The notes under the pieces: model-generated | What the model saw: only the letters and a program-made list of their open reading frames with translations | Database searches by the model: none | Told to the model about the DNA's origin: nothing | Part shown: piece by piece, positions 56,935-64,000 of the stretch | How positions within the stretch are numbered: position 1 is the first letter of the stretch | Layout of the letters: every line of letters begins with the position of its first letter | NCBI RefSeq assembly: GCF_037975245.1 | Contig: NC_092561.1 | Location: 7,140,501 to 7,204,500, forward strand | DNA from: Apostichopus japonicus | Lineage: Eukaryota > Echinodermata > Holothuroidea > Aspidochirotida > Stichopodidae | DNA: 64,000 nucleotides | Direction of reading: 5' to 3' | Position numbers and translations under genes: made by a program

Positions 56935-57275
56935 TTAGGTCTGATGAAACTGCCTTGATACGCACACCGCCACATGTTCCTTTAGCAGATCGCTGTTAAC
57001 GAACAACGCCTTGCACTTCAGGCACTGAAACGACATTGGCTTTTCGTGAGACTTGATGTGCATGTTGCAGTTGTCGTTTCTTCCAAAGCTCTTTGAGCAA
57101 TAAATGCACTGGAAGGGTTTGGTACCCAGGTGGATTTTCTCGTGTCTCCTACGGACGGCAGGATTGATGAACATCTTTCCGCACGTCTTGCAGTCCCTGT
57201 GTTTACCGCTCTCCCCTGTCGATCTTCTGTTCACTCGATTGCCGACAGTCTCTCGGATATTAACGGCAAAGTCTC
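56935..57275 (-). CDS. E24: minus-strand terminal exon, two C2H2 fingers plus a C2HC finger
   Basis: Acceptor on the minus strand, tttgcaattttccttctag, ends at 57276; exon starts GA (phase 1) and is open before any start codon. 112 residues: fingers at 28-48 (CKTC..HEKIH), 56-76 (CIYC..HIKSH) and 84-104 (CLKC..HVAVC, last ligand Cys). Linkers LGTKPFQ and EKPMSFQ. Nearly the same design as E25: FINPAVRRRHE/ITSAVRRRHE, RND.C.MHIKSHEKPMSFQ and LFVNS.LLKEHVA.C. The two form the clearest duplicate pair of the minus strand, even in their acceptors (attttccttNtag). Confidence 0.93.
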
Positions 57276-57504
57276 CTAGAAGGAAAATTGCAAATTTGAG
57301 TGTTAGCTTCGGGAACAGTGTCTAAGAGTGCAAGATGATACAATGATGGCGACCTTTTCCGAGGTAGCAGAGGATCCCGACTTCCGTTAAGGGAAGGTTA
57401 AAATCCATTAATGAATATTCAATAGTCAGACTTAAACGTTCAAAGTTCAACACCTTTCCTTGAGAGAAAAACAAGTTTGACATAGATTTACCTTCACGGG
57501 CACT

Positions 57505-57821
57505 TTAATACTGCAGTAAACAGTTTGCCACATGCTCCTTCAAGAGTTCGCTGTTGACGAACAGACCTTTGCATTTCAGACATTGAAAGGACATTGGCTT
57601 TTCATGAGATTTGATGTGCATCTTACAGGTATCGTTTCGATTGAACTTTTTCGGGCAATAGATGCAATGGAACGGTTTGATGTTGAGGTGTATCATTTCA
57701 TGCCTCCGTCGAACGGCGGAAGTGATGTACATTTTGCCACAATGCTTGCACTGGCGGTCTTCCGGTGTCTCGACCTTGCGTCTTCCCGGTTTGGGACCTC
57801 TCTTGAGGGCTTCGTACGGTC
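57505..57821 (-). CDS. E25: minus-strand terminal exon, two C2H2 fingers plus a C2HC finger
   Basis: Acceptor on the minus strand, ttgctgcaattttccttgtag, ends at 57822; exon starts GA (phase 1), stop TAA. 104 residues: a basic linker (KRGPKPGRRK), fingers at 24-44 (CKHC..HEMIH), 52-72 (CIYC..HIKSH) and 80-100 (CLKC..HVANC). Linkers LNIKPFH and EKPMSFQ. Duplicate of E24, 229 bp away. The strongest conservation between the two lies in the second linker and the C2HC third finger rather than in finger 1, suggesting that part is under selection, perhaps for a partner contact. Confidence 0.93.
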
Positions 57822-58057
57822 CTACAAGGAAAATTGCAGCAAAATGATTCATGGCTGTCGCATATTGAACAAAGGGTAGAATAAATGGTCGATGAGATGG
57901 GCCGCAAGCAAACAAAACGGTAATCATTTTCAAATGCAAATGTAGAGCTATTACGCATGTTAACGTTCCATTTGAAAAGCTTCCGTGGAAATCTTAGTCG
58001 TTTAAATATTCTTTTGAGTATCTCAAACGACCTACCCACTGTGCGGAGCGTTCCACT

Positions 58058-58383
58058 TCAGAGAACTACTTTGACTTTGCATTTATCTCTGTGTCGACGC
58101 AGAGTGTTGTACCAGGTAAAGCTCTCCCCGCACCGCTCGCACTTGTACAATTTCACCCCCGTGTGGGTCCGTTCGTGCCTAACACGGCCATCTTCCCTAG
58201 CGTACACTTTCTCGCAGAACGAACATTTGAAAGGTCGGTTGCCGCTGTGGACCAACTCGTGATGCATAGCCTGTCTGGCCGTGCTGAGCGTCTTGAAACA
58301 AATACGACAGTGAAACAATTGAGGGGAACCAATCTTTCTCCTGGGGACCACTGGGTTTGCATCCAGGGCCTCTGTTAAGGATT
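58058..58383 (-). CDS. E26: minus-strand terminal exon, two C2H2 fingers plus a C2HC finger
   Basis: Acceptor on the minus strand, cgtttctttgttttatag, ends at 58384; exon starts AA (phase 1; Glu if the donor ends in G), stop TAA. 107 residues: fingers at 25-45 (CRIC..HELVH), 53-73 (CSFC..HERTH) and 81-101 (CERC..HRDKC). Linkers SGNRPFK and TGVKLYK. It ends with a basic/hydrophobic tail (KVKVVL). Evenly spaced fingers, unlike E24/E25. Only 236 bp separate its stop from the E25 acceptor. Confidence 0.92.
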
Positions 58384-58641
58384 CTATAAAACAAAGAAAC
58401 GGGACCATGTATCAGCAGTCATAGGAAAAAAGTGTACTTTTGGATATTTTTGCGGCAGGCCATGGAGCAATTTGCAAAGGGGGGGGGGGGCGGGGACATT
58501 AAGTGATGCTATCTATATATGTCAATTACAAGCAAGCAATGAGGTGGTCAACAAAGTTGCACTGATTATCATTTACACAATCAGTTTAGGTCATAAACAG
58601 CATTTCATCCCATCTCCTGAGACCATGACTGCCTTCAACGT

Positions 58642-59008
58642 GACAGATCACTAGTAATATTACTCTCCCCTACTAGCTGCAACTGACTGACCTCAGTGCT
58701 GGAAAATTTTGGCTGTACTGTATGTGTGACAACAGACGTGGACCCTTTCGGAACAATGGACCAGCCCGCCCTCACAAATATACCTGAATACTGTTTCTAT
58801 AGCAATTCTTGAAGGGCTCATAACTACATTGACAGATCACTAGTAATAACTCTCCCCTACTACTAGCTGCAACTGACTGACCTCAGTGCTGGAAAGTTTT
58901 GGCTGTATGACAACAGATGTAGACCCTTTTGGAACAATGGACCAACCCGCCCTCACGAATATACCTGAATGCTGTTTCTATAGCAATTCTTGAAGGGCTC
59001 GTAATTAC
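58642..59008. repeat. Tandem duplication, period 189 bp
   Basis: Copies 58642-58830 and 58831-59008 match along their length (gacagatcactagtaat, ctgcaactgactgacctcag, cctcac.aatatacctgaat), with small indels. Recent duplication, non-coding. Confidence 0.9.
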
Positions 59009-62000
59009 TTAGATGACAAAGACATAATTCTATCGATATTCTTCAAGTTTGTCACATTGGACTTTGGGGGACTGATATTCAGTTTTACCTGAAGAAGATG
59101 GATTCCCAAGTAAATAAATGGATGTCAGGTGAACGGACAAAATTCATTATGATCTACAGCCAATTAAAAAAACAAAAAAATACTGGCACGGGAAAACAAA
59201 ACAGTGTGACCAATAAGAGAAGGCTTGAGGTGGCATACTCCTATTAGAGTATATCAATCCGCAGCAGGAGAACATCTTTTTTGACCTGTTATCAATCATG
59301 ATCTAGTTTTTTTGTGGCTTGCATGTCGAAGAGCATGAATGGAAGTACATGTGGTGAGAAAATTGGGTCAATTTAGGCAATTTAAGACCCCTTTAGGCCT
59401 CCCAGGAGCAGCGTACCCGAAGACTGTTTACTACTGAGTGATGAGGTTTGTTTACAAGTGATCAAAACTTCTGGCTCGGATAGCAAAAAATCTACACGGT
59501 CATGATACGGAAAATTGATGGTGCCATGAAAGGCCAACTTGTCAGCTATCCGGTGATGGATAGCATATACCTAGTGAGAACTTCTACCTAGACTTAGAGA
59601 CCACATTACTCTTGTGATTTAGTGTGTAAGTCAATGGGGCATTTAATGGGCATATGCGACCTTGATAGCAACTGCACTTTACCAGTCTAGGTTACTGTGT
59701 ATTATCTAAAAACATGACTGAGGTGGACTAGTTGGCAGATGATTCTTCTCCTCCTGAAATTGTAAGTCATGTTCCAATTTGGATTCACTTCAGTTACTAT
59801 GGTAATTTCCCCCAAAAGAAACTTGAGTTACTATGGTAATTTCCCCCAAAAGAAACTTGAAACATTTCTTCCTTCTCCAAAAACACACACTAATCTGGTC
59901 ATTACTAGCCTAACCATCTAATGAATAACATTTATGGTTGACCAAAATCTTAAGTGCAAAATAGGCTATGCTAATGTACATATTTATCTGCTATAAAGGC
60001 TTGACAAGTGTTATATAAGACAGTGTTACATCACACTATTTGCTTCCAAATATATAGGGAATTCAGGCCTCAAATTTTACAATTTCAGTCACTTGCTAAG
60101 AATATCGCCAGTGAATTAAAAATCTACTAGCTAAAACAAATACCAACTTGCATTTTTGCTTGAATTAATAACAAAAGCAACATTGATTTGCACTGCCAGA
60201 AATGAACCAGTGAATGTTTTCTACAGGCAAAGGTCAAAATCCACTGGAATTCAGCGAGTAAACATCCTGAATTTCGAGGCCTGGGATTGTGTGGAGGTGT
60301 CAAAACTATCAATACATGAAAACATGAATTAGATAACAATAGTTTCATGTCCTCATGTGGCAAAAAAAAAAAAAAAAAAAAAAACGATTTTGTTGGTGGC
60401 TGAGGTTGATTGCCTTACAGCAAAATGGCTGATAATTATCTCTACCCTTAGGTAAAAACCAAATCCTCATAGCATTTTGTATCTCTAAGATATGAATTTT
60501 TCATATTTTGTGATATTTTGAAAAATGCATTGGTCAACAGCTGAAAGGACAGTGTCATCAGGGCACTTCAGCAGAAAATGTCTTTGTTTATCTTCACAAA
60601 TTGTCAATCATTTATCCACAGAGGACAAGAATGTGTCTAGAGAAAAGATAAATTTTGATGAAATTCTAAGAACGAAGAACTTTGACAGCTTTTGTGCAAA
60701 CATTCCAAATGTATATATCAAGGATAAATCAACAAGAAAGTATTTAACGCCAAAGTAAAGCTTTTGAAGAGCATTTGCCCGCATGACATCACTGACCCCC
60801 TACAGAGAAGATCCAACTTATTTGAATAGTATAAAGTTTAGCCTGTCAAAATAGGTATATTCAATCAAATATATCGTCCACTGTTTTGCGTACTGACGAA
60901 TGTTCAAAAACTACATACATCACGGTCCAAATCGTTTCACTGATTTGCAACTGGAATTTTTATGACAAATAACACTTTAAGGGAGTCTCCTACTTTTAAG
61001 TTAAAGACAACAAATTATATTTTATTGCTGTTCTAAATTTAAAAGATGTAGAACAGTTTTAAGGGCATATAGATGTTTCATAAACATCTGTCACTACGAA
61101 AAACAAAATAATATGCACATTCGTCACAATATCTCGGGACGATATCTCGAATTAGGGTCAAGATATTGAGATGGAGTCTTCGGCTTAGAGCGTGGAATGT
61201 TCTTCTCTTCAACGTTAGTTCCCACATCATTTGTCATCAGCAATTTCTAACTAAGAGTAAGACTTTGTCATCTGTCAGTATTTCTACTAAAGTGTTCCTG
61301 CTTCATACAACAAACTACAAATAGACAACATGAAGTGTTTTAATAGTGATGAACTGTGAACTTTGACCATGTTTAATTGTTCCATTCTCTCACAGATACA
61401 TGTATATTATATTTTACAAAGAAAATAACATTAATCATAAGTGCATTGACAGATGATGATGAAAGAAAAAATTGATAAAAACATTTACAAAAAGAAAGAA
61501 AGAAAAAAAGACATAAGATGCTGATTTTTCAACAAGTAATTTTACTGCCAACCTCAAAGCACTTGGCCTCATTAATCAAGACACTTAAAATGACTCAATG
61601 ATCCGGCCGCTGTGTCTAGGATTACTGTAGAAGGATCAGCTTGGAAAGTACTTTGGAGAACATGAACAGAATGCTAAACTTTATGGGCAACATACCAATG
61701 ACCTTTAAAGATGGGTCATCTTTGTAATATAATCATTTGGTCTAGACCAGGGTTTCTGAATTAAAAACTCCTACATGGTCCGTAGAGAAACATCGGTTGG
61801 AGCAAAGGGCCAGAGGAAGAATCCCACCACCATTAACCAAAATTGAGCAATGTCCAGGTAAGGGCCAGTACTTTAGGAACTGAGGCAATACACGATATGT
61901 ACAAGATAGAGTGACTAATTTTTCTATGCAGGGTAGCCTGAAATCATTGATGCAACAAATCTTGCACATGGCCTGCCTATTGGGAACCAAACACAAAATC

Positions 62001-62259
62001 TTCTTTGATGAAGGGCTATATATATATATGTAATAACACAAGCTTCTTCAAAGAACTCAAGTTTATTGAGCCATCAAAAAGCTAAAATGTTATATGTCCA
62101 TATGTTAGAAAAAAAAAGATTTGCAAATTACCATCACTACGAAAGAAAATAAGTATAACTGAATAAAGAAAAACAAATACAGTAAATGTTCATGCACCTG
62201 TGTCCTAATGTTGTCAAGTTTTAAGTCTAATGAAGTCTTCAATATAGTGTATGAGCAAA

Positions 62260-62265
62260 CCTATT

Positions 62266-62303
<38 letters not shown>
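62260..62303. repeat. (AT)n microsatellite
   Basis: Alternating TA run with one or two interruptions. Likely length-polymorphic. Confidence 0.9.
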
Positions 62304-62310
<7 letters not shown>

Positions 62311-62498
62311 GAAAGCCTCAAACAATTCAGAATTCAAAATTTGAGTTTTAAGTTCGCTTCCACAAATTGACCACTATCTGTGAGAAACAACCCAACCAGA
62401 TCTTTCATTTTGAAAACATGCCACTGTCCTCCACATTCCTCTGAAAACATCTCTCAATCTCTCCAATTTTCTGTCACAATGAAAGCATGAATGCTAGA

Positions 62499-62767
62499 CA
62501 GGCGCGTAGCGAGGAATTGGGAGGGGCGAAGCTCGAGGCAAATTATCTAAGCGTAGCGCCACCATGAGTTGGCGCGGAAGGTACAAGAAAATTTTGGCCG
62601 AAAATGCCTCCCATATGGCTGGAAATGGCCCTTCCCAGGCCTTGTAAGTTGCATCTAAGCATTTCCTATTTTGAAATTACTAGCGATATTATAAAAAATA
62701 TAGTAAAAATATGCTCAAGAAGGGGGCGGTCGCCCCCTTCGCCCCCTCCCCTTTGGCTACGCGCCTG
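62499..62767. mobile_element. hAT-like MITE (269 bp) with intact 8-bp target-site duplication
   Basis: 12-bp terminal inverted repeats caggcgcgtagc (62499-62510) and gctacgcgcctg (62756-62767), flanked by identical atgctaga at 62491-62498 and 62768-62775. 8-bp duplication and CAGG ends fit hAT. GC-rich ends, G/C palindrome near the right end, no transposase. Confidence 0.88.
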
Positions 62768-63028
62768 ATGCTAGAAATAGTCACTGCAATTAACTTATTC
62801 CTGACATAAATTTCTGAACAATTCACAAAATCAACATTTGAGTTTTGTCTTCAATTAATACAACTTTTACACACAAAATTCACAATTTTAGGAGCAAAAA
62901 TCTGGACTCAAAATGTTTTCCTGAAAAATTGTCACTGGCACAATATTGTCCAAACTCAATTAAAATGGATAAAATACAACTTTTTTTTTTACCATGACAG
63001 TTCAAAGTTGTCCCGAGCAAGTAGCTTT

Positions 63029-63374
63029 AAAGGTCTGCTGTATGAACCCCAAAAATAGCACGCTATCAGGGAAAAGTTTCTTGAGATTATGTAATCGAAC
63101 TGCCTTGGTCATGAAATGACCTCTTTTTACCAACTAGTCTGCAACGCCTTGTATGAGGGTCTTTGTGTGAACGCTGTATGATTAACTACACTGTAGACAT
63201 TCATGAACATATTTCCACACAGTGTTCACACAAAGAGCCTAATGGTGTTAAGAAGCTATGCAGGCTAATTAAAAAGCCTGCGGTCGAGTTACGACCGTGG
63301 CAGGTCAATTACGTAATCACAAAACTTATCCTAGCTATAGCGTGCTATAATCGGAGCCAATAAAGCAGATCTTT
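63029..63374. mobile_element. Longer MITE with AAAGGT-type inverted repeats (346 bp)
   Basis: Left end aaaggtctgctgtatgaacc; right end ggagccaataaagcagatcttt reads as its imperfect inverse. A second inverted word (agcacgctat / atagcgtgct) lies just inside. The ends match those at 30128 and 55294, the body does not, so it is probably a related family member. Confidence 0.65.
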
Positions 63375-63671
63375 AAACATTTCTAGAGCTACTTCGTTGC
63401 ATATGCTCCAAGAGAGAGAATGATCAATGCGGTTGAGGGATCTTATAGTCGACAAATTCTTTGTTGTGATGGGGTGAGATAGGCACAGGAACTGTCATGG
63501 TATGAAGCTACTGGATCAATGGTTCGCTTTACAAAACTGCAAAACATTCGCAGATGGTCCGCTTTTAAAAAGCAAAAAAATTGACATGTCCATACTTTGC
63601 CACTCTTACTGTTTCTTACTCACTAACTGTTGAAATCTAGCTCACTAACTGTCAAAACTTTTTTTTTTTTT

Positions 63672-64000
63672 TTAAGCGGTGAGGTCTTCTGGAATCTGAT
63701 TTCGAAAAGGGCATTTATTTTCGTGTGCTTTTCTCGACGGTTGTCTCGCGAAATGGACGTTACAAAATTGACACGCGTAGGGTTTGTAACCGGTGTGTTT
63801 CCTCTCGTGAATGCTCAGATGGTTTCTCTGATTGAAGGCACTGTGGCAAAATTTGCAGACAAACGGTTTTTGGCCGGTGTGTATGAGCTCGTGGCGCTTG
63901 CGATGCCACGACGAACTGTAATATTTCTGACAAAATTTGCACCGATTGCCTTCGGACCGGACAGAGGATGGGCTGTCCAGCACCGTTCTACTATGACCAC
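63672..64000 (-). CDS. E27: minus-strand terminal exon (partial, acceptor outside window), three zinc fingers
   Basis: Minus-strand frame open from the window edge to a TAA-type stop at 63672. No AG in the visible part lies in phase 1, so the acceptor is beyond 64000. Relative to the GTG at 63983, fingers lie at residues 15-35 (CKFC..HELIH), 43-63 (CKFC..HERKH) and 71-91 (CQFC..HENKC, C2HC). Linkers TGQKPFV and TGYKPYA are near-canonical. RQPSRKAHENKC recalls E18 (RNKSRKNHEKTC) and E19 (SRKAHE). The array therefore continues past the window. Confidence 0.9.
   Translation of the reverse strand, partial: GHSRTVLDSPSSVRSEGNRCKFCQKYYSSSWHRKRHELIHTGQKPFVCKFCHSAFNQRNHLSIHERKHTGYKPYACQFCNVHFARQPSRKAHENKCPFRNQIPEDLTA

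Larger units (their letters stand above)
58384..63671. other. Exon-free 5.3 kb gap between E27 and E26
   Basis: Holds a G-run (58480-58491), a 189-bp tandem duplication (58642-59008), an A24 tract (60361-60384), an (AT)n microsatellite (62260-62303), a hAT-like MITE (62499-62767) and an AAAGGT-type MITE (63029-63374). The plus open frame 60525-60758 has no recognisable domain. Confidence 0.6.

Noticed and set aside
1799-58383. Each zinc-finger cassette as an independent single-exon gene
   Set aside because: Most have no ATG before the fingers, all sit directly behind a good splice acceptor, and all share phase 1.
60525-60758. 77-codon plus-strand open frame
   Set aside because: Looks protein-like in composition but has no motif, acceptor in phase, or neighbours that support it.

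Overview
This window reads as intron-rich, AT-rich animal DNA. It has long non-coding stretches, microsatellites, SINEs and MITEs, eukaryotic splice acceptors, and no prokaryotic signals. The repeat content (a U2-headed SINE, a tRNA-headed SINE and hAT-like MITEs) and the finger sequences fit a marine invertebrate deuterostome. I lean towards an echinoderm, possibly a sea cucumber, but that placement is a weak inference.

The coding content is very uniform: 27 C2H2 zinc-finger (ZF) exons, here called E1-E27. Each has a polypyrimidine-AG splice acceptor, then an exon-specific linker, then 2-4 C2H2 fingers and its own stop codon. For all 26 exons whose acceptor lies inside the window, acceptor-to-stop length is 2 modulo 3, so every one is entered in intron phase 1. 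With a G as last base of the donor exon, 21 of the 26 junction codons would be glycine. Most exons have no usable start codon. This is the layout of mutually exclusive 3'-terminal exons that splice onto a shared 5' part (dimerisation domain, promoter) outside the window, as in Drosophila lola and mod(mdg4). The shared exon is not seen, so a BTB domain is inference.

Layout: 1.8-43.15 kb carries 19 exons on the + strand. E1-E4 are compact two-finger exons with a GFYRKD-like second finger. E5-E15 and E17 carry the YHxxxGR finger-1/finger-2 linker, except E11-E13, which have variants of it. E16, E18 and E19 have other linker types. At 43.15-43.47 kb the array flips tail to tail, and 43.47-64 kb carries 8 exons on the - strand (E20-E27; E27 is cut by the window edge). 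The - strand exons keep phase 1 but form their own finger subfamily (KRHExxH, GxKPF linker). Either the locus contains an inversion fed by a second common exon beyond 64 kb, or one common exon is joined to exons of both strands by trans-splicing, as known for mod(mdg4).

Among the exons lie a decayed ZF exon (about 1.30-1.47 kb), a ZF relic after E20, tandem amplification of the tail of E7, several MITEs with intact target-site duplications (TSDs), minisatellites, and a U2-snRNA-headed retroposon with a perfect 18-bp TSD. The locus would work as a library of alternative DNA-binding modules: one N-terminal part combined with one of about 27 or more finger cassettes.
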